The translations under genes were made by a program, and so were the position numbers. A stretch of DNA of 64,000 bases from a virus, in the IMG/VR virus record IMGVR_UViG_3300044451_000175, positions 1 to 64,000 of that record; one strand, 5' to 3'. Positions 32,129-41,047 of this stretch are shown here, in pieces. Numbering within the stretch: position 1 is the first letter of the stretch; each line of letters begins with the position of its first letter. The notes below the pieces were generated by a model. The model searched no databases and was not told the DNA's origin. It saw only the letters and a program-made list of their open reading frames with translations.

Positions 32129-32923
32129 ATGGGATGCTCGAACTCTAATATGTCGGTCAACGCCACGTTTCCGACCGTCGATACAAACACCTGCCCCGAC
32201 CGTCTCGGATGTCCTCCGGGCGTTTGCCCCGATTTCACAATCCGCCGTCACGACACCAAGCCGCCCTTCAAGGTACATGTCGAAGACTGCGACGGCGCTT
32301 TGGATCTGCAAGACAAGGTCGTTGAGTTCAGCATGTGGGCGAAGGCCAAGCTGAAGACCGACATCACCACTTCCGACTTCACCCTCTCTTTTGCCGACCG
32401 CATCGGATTCGATCAGGTACTCGAAGGCGACATCTTGATCTTCGACCGCGCTCGCGGCCCGGAACACATGAAGGTGATCGGGTTCGATGAGGACAACTAC
32501 ATCGTCATCGTCCAGCGGGCCGTTAACGGCTCGTCACCCTCGAATTGGAAGAAGGGGACCGTCATCAGGATCATGAAGGAGATGAGTGCGCCCGCCTCGT
32601 CCGAACTGATCCTCCAAGACATCGTCAACAAGGACGGTACGACGGACAAAGACCAGTTGACCGACAGTTTCCTCGTCTACGAGTGGCAGCCGAGGGACAC
32701 CTGCCTGCCGGGGTGCTACTGGGCCGAGTTCAAACTACTTTCTTTGAAGTTGATGGAAACAGACCCAGGTGGGGACGAAGACGACACTACTATAACGATG
32801 ACGATTTCTCCTTCCGACGCCGGATGCAAATTGGGCGAGGGGGTAGAATGGGTTAGACGTTTCCCGGTCAGCGGTGAAGGTTATCTGATTAAGGTGTTCG
32901 ATAGTCCCACCGCAGAACTATAA
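32129..32923 (+). CDS. Probable fibre/baseplate structural protein with BppU-like N-terminal domain
   Basis: 264 residues. The N-terminal part has two Cys-rich patches (N-T-C-P-D-R-L-G-C-P-P-G-V-C-P). The section D-L-Q-D-K-V-V-E-F-S-M-W (about 57-68) resembles the beta-sandwich opening (D-L-T-G-x-T-V-x-F-x-M) of phage baseplate upper proteins and other phage tail modules. The rest is beta-rich. It is likely a tail or baseplate component; this is inference. TAGATAA precedes the ATG by 5 nt, though that also contains the upstream stop. Confidence 0.45.
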   Translation: MGCSNSNMSVNATFPTVDTNTCPDRLGCPPGVCPDFTIRRHDTKPPFKVHVEDCDGALDLQDKVVEFSMWAKAKLKTDITTSDFTLSFADRIGFDQVLEGDILIFDRARGPEHMKVIGFDEDNYIVIVQRAVNGSSPSNWKKGTVIRIMKEMSAPASSELILQDIVNKDGTTDKDQLTDSFLVYEWQPRDTCLPGCYWAEFKLLSLKLMETDPGGDEDDTTITMTISPSDAGCKLGEGVEWVRRFPVSGEGYLIKVFDSPTAEL

Positions 32924-32935
32924 CGGAGAGGGAAC

Positions 32936-34591
32936 ATGCCGACGACAGCGGAGTTTCAGGTCGAGCGTCTCGAAAACGCCGGCATCAAACACGTTTTCAC
33001 AGTGCCGGGCGATTTCTGCTTGGGCTTGTGCGATGCGATCTCCAAGAGCAAGATCAAGCTCGTCAACTGTGCCGATGAAGCGTCGGCCGGTTTCGCCGCA
33101 GACGCCTACGCACGGGTTCACGGCATCGGGTGTGTGCTTACGACCTACAACGTCGGCACCCTGAAGTTGTGCAACGCCATCGCCGGGGCATACGCCGAGC
33201 GGTCGCCGGTCATCGTGTTGGCGGGTGCGCCGGGCATGAACGAGCGGCACGAGGACTTCAAGCTGCACCACATGGTTCGCGGCTTCAACATGCAACAGAA
33301 GATCTTCAAGGAACTGACGTGTGCGTCCGTCGTACTTGACGACCCCGTCAGAGCCGCCTTCAAGGTCGATGAAGCGATGGAAGAGATGTACTGGCACCGC
33401 CAGCCCATCTACATCGAGATCCCCCGCGACGTGGCGAACATGCGGGTGAAGTACGACGTGTACCAGCAGGGTACGCCGAAGTCCCAGACGAACAACCAGC
33501 CCGCGATGAAAGAGGCGATGTCCGAAGCCGTCTCGATGCTGCGGGACGCCAAGCGGCCGGTCATCTTTGCCGGCGTGCAGCTACAGCGGTTCGGACTCGG
33601 CAAACAGATGCTGCGGTTCGCGGAAAAGAACAACCTGCCGTTCGTTACGACACCCCTCAGCAAATCGCTGGTGGACGAGCGACACGACCTGTTCCTCGGC
33701 GTTTACGCCGGGATGAGTACCGAGTCGCGGGTGAAGCAGTACGTCGATCAGAGCGATTGCGTGTTGATCTTGGGGGAGATGTTGACCGACATCACTCTGG
33801 GGTTCCAGAAGGCACAGTTCAAGACGGAGAACAGCATCTTCGTGACGGCGGAAGGGTTGGCGATCTGCAACCACAACTATCGCGGAGTTCGGTTCACCGA
33901 CTTCTGTGCGGAACTGTTCAAGGTGACATCCGTGAATCACGACCACCCGGTCATTGAGGTGCCGGGCAAGCCGGCTTACAAGCCCGAACCGGAAAAGAAA
34001 CTGACGGTGCAGCGGTTTTTCGACAAGGTCGAGTCGGTTTTGAACGAAGAGACGGTGGTGTGCGCCGACATCGGGGAGAGCCTGTTCGGTTCGATGCACA
34101 TGAACATGAACGGCGGGGAGTTCATCTGCCAAGCGTTCTACACCAGCATGGGCTTCGCGATCCCCGCCGCCTTGAGCGTCGGGTTGTCGAAGCCGGCAAT
34201 GCGTCCGCTGGTTCTGGTCGGCGACGGTGCGTTCCAGATGTCCGTGGCCGAATTGGGGACCATCGTCAAACAAGGTTTGAATCCCATCGTGTTCGTGCTG
34301 AACAACAGCGGGTACGGAACCGAGCGTCTGCTTTTGGACGGCCCCTTCAACGACATTCCGGCGTGGGAATACCACAAAGTAGTTGAAGTGTTCGGCGGCG
34401 TCGGGTATAAAGTGCAGACCGAAGGCGAGTTGGAAGAGGCCGTCAAAGCCGCTCTCCAAAACAAGAAATTGACTGTGATCAACGTTGTAGTTGATCCCAA
34501 AGACACGTCTTGGTCCCTCAAACGTGCAACCGAGGGCTTCAAGGCAAACCGCTTCCTAGAAGAAGCGAACAACACGAACGGAAGGAAATAA
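32936..34591 (+). CDS. Thiamine-pyrophosphate 2-oxoacid decarboxylase (pyruvate/indolepyruvate decarboxylase type)
   Basis: 551 residues, full family length. All four catalytic residues of pyruvate and indolepyruvate decarboxylases are in place: Asp26 (V-P-G-D-F), His111-His112 (L-H-H) and the late Glu in N-N-S-G-Y-G-T-E. Glu48 (A-D-E-A-S-A-G-F-A-A-D-A-Y-A-R) activates the cofactor, and G-D-G-A-F-Q-M-S binds its diphosphate with Mg. It would turn a 2-oxoacid (pyruvate, indolepyruvate, phenylpyruvate) into an aldehyde and CO2. The HH pair separates it from acetolactate synthases. A GAGAGG site precedes the ATG. An aldehyde dehydrogenase lies 2 kb downstream. Confidence 0.85.
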   Translation: MPTTAEFQVERLENAGIKHVFTVPGDFCLGLCDAISKSKIKLVNCADEASAGFAADAYARVHGIGCVLTTYNVGTLKLCNAIAGAYAERSPVIVLAGAPGMNERHEDFKLHHMVRGFNMQQKIFKELTCASVVLDDPVRAAFKVDEAMEEMYWHRQPIYIEIPRDVANMRVKYDVYQQGTPKSQTNNQPAMKEAMSEAVSMLRDAKRPVIFAGVQLQRFGLGKQMLRFAEKNNLPFVTTPLSKSLVDERHDLFLGVYAGMSTESRVKQYVDQSDCVLILGEMLTDITLGFQKAQFKTENSIFVTAEGLAICNHNYRGVRFTDFCAELFKVTSVNHDHPVIEVPGKPAYKPEPEKKLTVQRFFDKVESVLNEETVVCADIGESLFGSMHMNMNGGEFICQAFYTSMGFAIPAALSVGLSKPAMRPLVLVGDGAFQMSVAELGTIVKQGLNPIVFVLNNSGYGTERLLLDGPFNDIPAWEYHKVVEVFGGVGYKVQTEGELEEAVKAALQNKKLTVINVVVDPKDTSWSLKRATEGFKANRFLEEANNTNGRK

Positions 34592-35205
34592 TGCACAACA
34601 ACTCGAACCCTGCTCAGGGCAACCAGCAACAACCGTACCGGCCGCAGCCACAGGGCAACCGCCCGTGGCAGAAACGCGACGACCGGCCACCTGAGAAGGG
34701 CAGGCACCGCATCAACCTGAACATTCGTGTTCCAGAGGTGCGGGTTGTGCAGGACGGCAAGCAACTCGGCGTCATGCGGACGAGCGAAGCGATGGCCCTC
34801 GCGACGGAAGCGGGGCTGGATCTGGTCGAGATCGCGCCGCAGGGTCGTCCACCCGTCTGTTCGATCATGGACTACGGACAGTTCAAGTACCAAGAGAAGA
34901 TCAAACAAAAAGAAAACGACAAGAAGCAGCGGGAAGCTTCGCACCAACTCAAGGAAATTCGTCTATCCCCGACCATCGGCGATAACGACATCGCCGTCAA
35001 GGTCAAGCAGGCGAAGGGCTTCTTGGCCGAGGGCAAGAAGGTTCAGGTGGTGGTCGTTTTCCAGCGGCGTCAACTCAGTCACAAGGACATGGGGTTCGAG
35101 GTCGCGAAGAAGTTCATCGACGCCCTCGGCGAAGAGGTGACTGTCGAGGCGCAACCGAAACTCGAAGGCAACAAGCTCACCTGCCGAGTTGCCGCGAAGC
35201 CGTAA
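34591..35205 (+). CDS. infC: Translation initiation factor IF-3
   Basis: 204 residues. A Gln/Pro/Asn-rich N-terminal extension (about 1-35) precedes a normal IF-3: I-N-x-N-I-R-V-P-E-V-R-V-V, L-V-E-I-A-P-Q-G-R-P-P-V-C-S-I-M-D-Y-G-Q-F-K-Y, a Lys-rich linker helix and the C-terminal domain with E-I-R-L-S-P-T-I-G-D-N-D and F-Q-R-R-Q-L. IF-3 keeps subunits apart and checks start codons. The start overlaps the decarboxylase stop (TAATG) with GAAGGA before it. A phage copy could favour phage or leaderless messages; that is inference. Confidence 0.9.
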   Translation: MHNNSNPAQGNQQQPYRPQPQGNRPWQKRDDRPPEKGRHRINLNIRVPEVRVVQDGKQLGVMRTSEAMALATEAGLDLVEIAPQGRPPVCSIMDYGQFKYQEKIKQKENDKKQREASHQLKEIRLSPTIGDNDIAVKVKQAKGFLAEGKKVQVVVVFQRRQLSHKDMGFEVAKKFIDALGEEVTVEAQPKLEGNKLTCRVAAKP

Positions 35206-35208
35206 AAC

Positions 35209-36378
35209 ATGGTTCCAGACGCCAAAGAGTTCAACCGGGCGGTCATCGACCGCCTGAAGGGTTCCGGCCCGCCCGTCACCTCGTGTGGCGAGTGGTACGC
35301 CGACTTCGTAGCACTGCCGGAAGACGTGGTCGAAACGGTCTTCGGCACCGCCGGGGTCAACCTGCAATACTTCCTCGGCCAGATGGACCTGAAACACCCC
35401 GATCTGCGGGACAACGTCGAAGAACGGATCTTCAACTCTCATTCGTCTACAACATTCGGCTCAATGGTCGGGCTGGTCAAACTAGCCATCGATTCCAACA
35501 AAAAAGAACTGCTGCCGGCCCTCTCGCAAGTCGATTTCATCCCCCGCGATTTGTACGAACAGGCCGACACCGAAAGACACATCAGGTGCCTGAAGGATGC
35601 AGTCACCCGCCAAGAGTATCGCAAAAACAAGAAATCTCAGGCCGTTGACACCGCGACGTTCTCGCGGCGCGGCGAAGAGATCTGGAACATGCAGCCCGCG
35701 TCGTTCGTTTCTCTGATGCGGTACGAGAAGGCTTACGACGAAGAGGTCAAGGCGGCGAAGCACCGTGCGAAGAGGTTCCGCGACCTCGGCTGTGTCGCGA
35801 TGGCCGGCGAGGTCATGAAGTCGGTCGAATTGTTCGAGTCGCAACTTTCCGACTCGTATCTCGGCTTCAACCGGCTTACCTTCAACTCCGCGTTGGTGAT
35901 CCTCGCCAAGTGGCACAAGTACGACTTCACCGCGCCGTACATTCTGTCGGCTTGGCCCACCGAGCGGAACTACAGGATCTTGGTTCCCGCCCGTTACTTC
36001 GCCGACTACGATTTCTTCGAGAAGTCCGAAGAACAGGCGATGTGCTGGAACTACAGCCCACGGATCTACCCGCTCGCGGATCTGGAACCGTTGACGCCCG
36101 ACATGAAAGAAATCATCGGGCTGTGCGAGGAACACCCGCAGTACGGCAACCGGCCGCTGTTCGATCACTATGTCGTGATGTTGCCGGGCGTAGATTATCC
36201 GTCGTTTCGCGAGAAGTCATACACGTTCCGAAGCGACACCGGCTCTTTGACGAGCTTCGATGACTACAACAAAGCTCGGCACTCTCTCGACCGCACGCTC
36301 TTGCACGCCGGCGCGTTCAGCGGGGTCGTGATGGGCGAACGCGACGGCAAATGCTACTTCATCTCAGTTTGGAGTTAG
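35209..36378 (+). CDS. Unknown protein, 389 residues
   Basis: I do not recognise it. It is rich in aromatic and charged residues with mostly helical patterns in the first 200 residues and mixed structure later (N-Y-R-I-L-V-P-A-R-Y-F-A-D-Y-D-F-F). There is no signal peptide, transmembrane segment or metal motif. It lies 3 nt after infC and 3 nt before the IscA-like gene, so the same operon. Confidence 0.6.
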   Translation: MVPDAKEFNRAVIDRLKGSGPPVTSCGEWYADFVALPEDVVETVFGTAGVNLQYFLGQMDLKHPDLRDNVEERIFNSHSSTTFGSMVGLVKLAIDSNKKELLPALSQVDFIPRDLYEQADTERHIRCLKDAVTRQEYRKNKKSQAVDTATFSRRGEEIWNMQPASFVSLMRYEKAYDEEVKAAKHRAKRFRDLGCVAMAGEVMKSVELFESQLSDSYLGFNRLTFNSALVILAKWHKYDFTAPYILSAWPTERNYRILVPARYFADYDFFEKSEEQAMCWNYSPRIYPLADLEPLTPDMKEIIGLCEEHPQYGNRPLFDHYVVMLPGVDYPSFREKSYTFRSDTGSLTSFDDYNKARHSLDRTLLHAGAFSGVVMGERDGKCYFISVWS

Positions 36379-36381
36379 ATC

Positions 36382-36717
36382 ATGAATCTCATCGTTACCG
36401 AAAAGGCGTTGAAGGAACTGCGGCACATCATGGCCGATCAAAACTTCGACGCCAACGTCACCTACGCCCGCCTCACCATCCTCGGCGGCGGATGTTCCGG
36501 GTTCCAGCACAAGTTCCACCTTGATGAGAACTTCAATGAGAAGACCGACATCCTTGTGGAGATCGATGGGCTGAAGTTCGTGACGGACAAGAGGTCGGCT
36601 CTGTACCTCGACGGCACCACGGTCGATTTCCTCGAAGATTTGAACAAGAGGGGTTTCAAAATGAGCAATCCCTCGATAAAGTCAACCTGTGGATGCGGTT
36701 CGAGTTTTTCAATGTGA
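36382..36717 (+). CDS. iscA: A-type iron-sulphur carrier (IscA/ErpA/HesB-like)
   Basis: 111 residues. The three conserved cysteines are present: G-G-G-C-S-G-F near 36 and C-G-C-G near the C-terminus (106-109). Such proteins hand Fe-S clusters to target enzymes. TTGGAG precedes the ATG. The same proteins have been seen in large phages; the client here is unknown, none of the neighbours is an obvious Fe-S enzyme. Confidence 0.85.
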   Translation: MNLIVTEKALKELRHIMADQNFDANVTYARLTILGGGCSGFQHKFHLDENFNEKTDILVEIDGLKFVTDKRSALYLDGTTVDFLEDLNKRGFKMSNPSIKSTCGCGSSFSM

Positions 36718-36736
36718 ATCATTTCTGGAGATCCAG

Positions 36737-38194
36737 ATGAAGAATTTCATCGACGGCAACTGGACCGATCCGAAGAACGGGGAATCGCTCTCCAAGTTCG
36801 ACCCCTGTACCGGGAAGGAAGCCTACAAGGTTCCCAACTCGACGCGAGAAGATGTCGAAGCGGCCGTCTACGCGGCGAAAGCCCGTCAACCCGCTTGGCG
36901 GGCGAAGGGCAGGGTTCGTCGGGCCGAAGTCCTGTCGGACGTGGTCGCCGCCCTGAAGAACAACGTCGATTTGTTCACGAAGCTCATCAGTCTGGAAACC
37001 GGCAAGCACCAGAACGAGGCGAAGGCCGAAGTCCTCGAAAGCCTACACATGCTCGAATACACGGTCGCGCAAGGGCGGGCCGAGTGCGGGCAGTGGCTTC
37101 CGTCCGAACTGCCGGAACGCGACATCGCGATCATCAGGAAGCCGAAGGGTGTGGTGGGCATCATCAGCCCGTGGAATTTCCCGATGGCAATCGGGGGTTT
37201 CTGGTGTGCGGCTCCCGCGTTGCTCGAAGGTAACGCGGTGGTCTGGAAGCCGAGTGAGAACACGGCACTCGTTGCCGAAGCCGTAGTCAAGATGTACGCG
37301 GAGGCGGGTCTTCCGCCCGGTCTACTCAACCTCGTCCACGGTGGAGGTGTGACCGGCGCGGATCTGGTGAAGGAAGATGTGGACCACATCTGCTTCACCG
37401 GCTCACGGGACGTGGGCCAATACATCCGCCGCGTGTGCGCTGAAACGTGGGGCAAAACCTGCTCGCTGGAGACTGGGAGCAAGTCTGCCGTCATCGTATT
37501 CTCGGACGCCGACGTTGACTTCGCGGTCAACGCTTGCATTCCAAGCGCATTCAAGACAACCGGCCAGCGGTGCGTTTCCGCTGGCCGGTTGCTCGTACAA
37601 CGTGATCGGTGGGGCAGTTTCGTAGACGCCTTCGTCGCCGCCGCCCGAAAGATCACATGGGGCAACCCGTTCCAAGAGAACGCACCGTACTACGGCCCGC
37701 TCATCACCGAAAAACAGATGCACCGCGTCCTGCGGTACAACCAGATGACCCTGAAGCACGCCCTGCTCGAAGGCAAGTGCGAGGAGATGGACGGCGGCTA
37801 CTACATGTCGCCGCACATTTACAAAGCCGAATGGGACAATCTGGCTCTCGCCGTGCCGCTCCGCGAAGAGGTCTTCGGCCCACACGTCGCCATCATCCCG
37901 TTCGACACGGTGGACGAAGCCATCAACATCTACAACGACACGCCCTACGGCTTGTCGTTGGGGGTGATTACCCCGGACGCCGTTAAAGCCCGGCAATGTC
38001 GTGAAGGGTGCGAGTACGGGATGGCCTACTGGAACAACGGGTGTGTCGGTGCGGAGAGCCACGTTCCGTTCGGAGGCGTCAAGGCGAGCGGCTACGGCGG
38101 CGCGAGTGCGGCCGGGACGTTCGACACCACCTCCCACAAAGTTGCGTGGAGCAGCAACTACGGAGAAATCGGGTTCCCGCAAGGTCTGAAGTAA
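36737..38194 (+). CDS. NAD(P)-dependent aldehyde dehydrogenase
   Basis: 485 residues. The family signatures are: cofactor motif P-W-N-F-P (near 143), the Glu region L-E-T-G-S-K-S (usual E-L-G-G-K-S, so Gly-Gly is partly changed), catalytic Cys in G-Q-R-C-V-S-A-G, and E-V-F-G-P late. It oxidises an aldehyde to the acid. With the decarboxylase at 32936 it would complete a 2-oxoacid to acid route. GGAG precedes the ATG at 36737. Confidence 0.85.
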   Translation: MKNFIDGNWTDPKNGESLSKFDPCTGKEAYKVPNSTREDVEAAVYAAKARQPAWRAKGRVRRAEVLSDVVAALKNNVDLFTKLISLETGKHQNEAKAEVLESLHMLEYTVAQGRAECGQWLPSELPERDIAIIRKPKGVVGIISPWNFPMAIGGFWCAAPALLEGNAVVWKPSENTALVAEAVVKMYAEAGLPPGLLNLVHGGGVTGADLVKEDVDHICFTGSRDVGQYIRRVCAETWGKTCSLETGSKSAVIVFSDADVDFAVNACIPSAFKTTGQRCVSAGRLLVQRDRWGSFVDAFVAAARKITWGNPFQENAPYYGPLITEKQMHRVLRYNQMTLKHALLEGKCEEMDGGYYMSPHIYKAEWDNLALAVPLREEVFGPHVAIIPFDTVDEAINIYNDTPYGLSLGVITPDAVKARQCREGCEYGMAYWNNGCVGAESHVPFGGVKASGYGGASAAGTFDTTSHKVAWSSNYGEIGFPQGLK

Positions 38195-38209
38195 ACGGCC
38201 GATCAAATT

Positions 38210-38245
38210 AAGAAATCCCGGTTCGATGACCGGGATTTCTTGTTT
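38210..38245 (+). terminator. Terminator after aldehyde dehydrogenase
   Basis: A 13-bp perfect stem (AAGAAATCCCGGT with ACCGGGATTTCTT) and a 6-nt loop are followed by GTTTGG. Confidence 0.75.
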
Positions 38246-38306
38246 GGTAACTACAATAGGTGTCAGGAGAACCTGAATCTGAAAGACAACAAGAAAAGGA
38301 TGAGAC

Positions 38307-38687
38307 ATGTCCAAGCACAAGCCACTGATCACTCTCGAAGGTTCCGACGTTCCGGGCCTCATTCTCGCCAACGGCGAGACGGTGACGAAGAGAATCCTCT
38401 CCGTCAACCCCTGCGGCAGTCAAGTTTTGGTAGAGCTTTTGACTTACAACGAACAGAACCCAAGTACCGTCTTGACGAGCGGCAAGTTCAACAAGGACGA
38501 AGCACGTCACGGTTGGGTCCGCAAGTTGGGGCCGAGTGTGAAGACCGCTGACTGGAACTTCAAGGCGGGCGACCGCGTCCTCATCAACGGCACCGGCACC
38601 CCGGTCCCGAAGTTCGGCGACAGCGACCGCGAGTGGGTGCTGCTTGAGCCGTACACGCTCAAGGCGGTTCTGGAGGAAGGGTACTAA
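38307..38687 (+). CDS. GroES-like co-chaperonin
   Basis: 126 residues. The fold pattern V-N-P-C-G-S-Q-V-L-V-E-L, then G-W-V-R-K-L-G-P-S-V and the F-K-A-G-D-R-V-L-I-N-G segment, and L-L-E-P-Y-T-L-K-A-V-L-E-E at the end, follows GroES; the mobile loop region is different and the protein is longer than GroES (97). T4 gp31 is a precedent for a phage co-chaperonin. It is followed 12 nt later by dnaJ. Confidence 0.6.
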   Translation: MSKHKPLITLEGSDVPGLILANGETVTKRILSVNPCGSQVLVELLTYNEQNPSTVLTSGKFNKDEARHGWVRKLGPSVKTADWNFKAGDRVLINGTGTPVPKFGDSDREWVLLEPYTLKAVLEEGY

Positions 38688-38699
38688 GCACGAGGTCAG

Positions 38700-39767
38700 A
38701 TGGACTACTACCAAGTCTTCGACCTCCCCAAAACGGCAACACAGGACGAGATCACCAAAAAGTATCGCGTTCTAGCCAAGCAATATCACCCGGACAGAAA
38801 TCCGGGTGACAAGGCTGCCGAAGACAAATTCAAAGAAATCAGTGCGGCATATGACGTGATCGGCGACCCGGAGAAGCGTTCCTTCTACGATGCGCACGGT
38901 CACGCACCCGGCCGACGTTCAGCACCGCCCCCGCCACGACCCAGTACCGTTCAGGCTTCGGACTTCTACAAGTCCGTGTTCAACACGTTCTTCGGCGGGG
39001 ACGTGAGCGGCCGGCACGTCCAAGTCCGGCTCGAAATCGATCTCGAAGACACACTCAAAGACATCGTCAGAAACGTCACATACTCCAAACGCAAAACGTG
39101 TCCGACGTGTCGCGGGTGCGGGGCTTCTTCGTTCAAGCCGTGCGGCCACTGCCTCGGCAGCGGCCAAGTCACCAAGACCGAAAACCCGCCGTTCGTTTTC
39201 ACCGGCCCGTGTCCGCACTGCCAGGGACAGGGCAAGACCGACGCCGTTAGGTGCGGGGACTGTAGCGGCAGTGGCTACAGTCTGATCAAGGACTGCAACA
39301 TCGACGTGAAGATCCCGGCCGGTATCGATCAAGGCATGCAGGTCAGGGTTCGCGGCGCGGGCGAGGCCGGCTCTCCGGGCGAACCGCCCGGAGATCTGTT
39401 CGTCGTGGTGTTGATCAAGAAGCACGAGTTCTTCTCGCGAGAAGGGGCCAATCTCACCATCGAGATCCCGGTCAGTTATTCCACTTTGGTAGCCGGCGGC
39501 GAGATCCTGATCCCCACACTCGACAAGACCTTCATGAGTGTGAAGGTTCCTCCCGGCACTCAGAACGGCACCCGGTTCCGTCTCAAAGGACGCGGGATGC
39601 CCGACATTCAGAAGCCCAAGAACACCGGCGACATTCTCGCGTCGGTCAAGTTGGAAGTTCCGCAGGGCGTGGACGACGAGTACAAAGAACTGATCGAGAA
39701 GCTGAGAGAGGTCGAGGCCAAGAACCCGTCGCCGAGGGTGAAAGCATATTCGGATCGCGTCAAGTGA
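38700..39767 (+). CDS. dnaJ: DnaJ co-chaperone
   Basis: 355 residues with the full type I layout: J domain with His30-Pro31-Asp32, a linker, four C-x-x-C-x-G-x-G repeats (C-P-T-C-R-G-C-G, C-G-H-C-L-G-S-G, C-P-H-C-Q-G-Q-G, C-G-D-C-S-G-S-G) and C-terminal substrate-binding domains. It would stimulate host DnaK. The usual Gly/Phe linker is replaced by Pro-rich sequence. Confidence 0.92.
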   Translation: MDYYQVFDLPKTATQDEITKKYRVLAKQYHPDRNPGDKAAEDKFKEISAAYDVIGDPEKRSFYDAHGHAPGRRSAPPPPRPSTVQASDFYKSVFNTFFGGDVSGRHVQVRLEIDLEDTLKDIVRNVTYSKRKTCPTCRGCGASSFKPCGHCLGSGQVTKTENPPFVFTGPCPHCQGQGKTDAVRCGDCSGSGYSLIKDCNIDVKIPAGIDQGMQVRVRGAGEAGSPGEPPGDLFVVVLIKKHEFFSREGANLTIEIPVSYSTLVAGGEILIPTLDKTFMSVKVPPGTQNGTRFRLKGRGMPDIQKPKNTGDILASVKLEVPQGVDDEYKELIEKLREVEAKNPSPRVKAYSDRVK

Positions 39768-40125
39768 TGTGGCAGGACTGAACTTTCGACGGCATCTTGC
39801 TCCTGTCGGTGGGGTTCCTCTGGAACACCACCGTCGCCGTTTTACCGAGTCCCGGTGATCCCTTGATCCGGCGGAACTGGTCCCATGTGAAGAACAGTTG
39901 TGTGCCGTCCTCCATCTGCATCATGATGGGATTTTTGTCTTTGATAAGGAGTGCGATTTTACCGACTTTTGTTAGACTGGGAAGTGCCAGATCCATGCTC
40001 GGTAGGGTGACCGGCTGACTCATCATGTTGTCGGGCTGTTCGCTCCCGGTCCAGTTCGACGGCAATATCGCCGCAGAACCGCCGTTGAGATACTCCATTA
40101 GTGTCACGAAGCCTTTGAAGTTCAT
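39760..40125 (-). CDS. Protein with capsid-targeting-like N-terminus
   Basis: 121 residues from MNFKGFVTLMEYLNGG, with the F-x(n)-[LIV]-x-E pattern in the first 12 residues. An ATG 24 nt upstream is also possible. TAAATAC lies 6 nt before this ATG. The rest is beta-rich. It is divergent from the 40148 gene with start codons 20 nt apart, and its end overlaps dnaJ's stop by 8 nt. The function is unknown. Confidence 0.55.
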   Translation of the reverse strand: MNFKGFVTLMEYLNGGSAAILPSNWTGSEQPDNMMSQPVTLPSMDLALPSLTKVGKIALLIKDKNPIMMQMEDGTQLFFTWDQFRRIKGSPGLGKTATVVFQRNPTDRSKMPSKVQSCHIT

Positions 40126-40147
40126 ACTCTGGTATTTAGGAGCCGAC

Positions 40148-40426
40148 ATGAAGCTTTCGGTCAAATCCTGCAATCTGATCGCCGTGAGCGTTGCCGTCGA
40201 AACCGATTCGGGCGTTACGATTACCGTTCCGGTTTTTTACGACCCGCTTAACCAAGAGGTCATCTTCGTGGACGACAACGCCGCGTGGAACCATGAAGAG
40301 TTTTCCGCAGCGATCAGGGACTATATGAAGAGTGCGGCGAGCGAAACCTCGATCCCCGTCAACGAAGAAACGTGGAGCCAAATCCGCACCCTGAAAGCCC
40401 TCGCCAAACCACCTTCAAAGAAGTGA
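40148..40426 (+). CDS. Small unknown protein
   Basis: 92 residues with a beta-rich first half (S-V-A-V-E-T-D-S-G-V-T-I-T-V-P-V-F) and a helical C-terminal half. AGGAG precedes the ATG and overlaps the divergent promoter element. No family is recognised. Confidence 0.55.
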   Translation: MKLSVKSCNLIAVSVAVETDSGVTITVPVFYDPLNQEVIFVDDNAAWNHEEFSAAIRDYMKSAASETSIPVNEETWSQIRTLKALAKPPSKK

Positions 40427-40429
40427 CCA

Positions 40430-41047
40430 ATGCCGCAAGCAGAGAAAGCAATCTTCAGTGTCGTCAACCTCACGGACGCCAACAAGAGCCTGTCCGAGCG
40501 TGAAAAGAAGCTCCGAAAGTCTTGCAATTTGAACCCGATCACGCTGAAGCATGTGATCGATTACATCAACTTGCAGGACATCTCGGCCGAATTGAAAGAC
40601 GTGTTGCGGAAGAAGGCCAGTCGTTACCCCAACCAAGCGTTGCAGCAGTTCGTGGACAATTTCAAAAAGACTTTGGCCGTCGAACACCGCAAACTCTACA
40701 AGGGCTATGTCATTCCGACATCAGATCAGACAAAACCGGATTCGGCCGAAGTCGTCAAGCCGATACGCCGCGCCCCCGAACCTAAGCCGACGATCAAGCC
40801 GAAGAAAATTGTGGTCGAAGAAATCGTGACGGCCCCGGTTGCACCCGAACCCATTCCCGAACCCGAAAAGAGGCCGGTTGAAGATCCGTTCGATGTTGGC
40901 GTTGAACTGCCGTTCCCGACCGAGATAAAATTTGCTGAAATGCCGCCGCCGAATCCGGCACTCAGACCGCCCATGCCGCCTGCCCCGCCCGCGAGCAAGA
41001 AATTCGTTCCGTTTTCGGCCACCCTTAACCCGGAGGACTTCGAGTGA
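40430..41047 (+). CDS. Unknown protein with Pro-rich tail
   Basis: 205 residues. A helical N-terminal domain (1-90), then a Pro/Glu/Lys-rich disordered middle and a Pro-rich end. The site is weak. It overlaps the next gene by 4 nt (GTGA). It could be an adaptor. No family is recognised. Confidence 0.55.
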   Translation: MPQAEKAIFSVVNLTDANKSLSEREKKLRKSCNLNPITLKHVIDYINLQDISAELKDVLRKKASRYPNQALQQFVDNFKKTLAVEHRKLYKGYVIPTSDQTKPDSAEVVKPIRRAPEPKPTIKPKKIVVEEIVTAPVAPEPIPEPEKRPVEDPFDVGVELPFPTEIKFAEMPPPNPALRPPMPPAPPASKKFVPFSATLNPEDFE

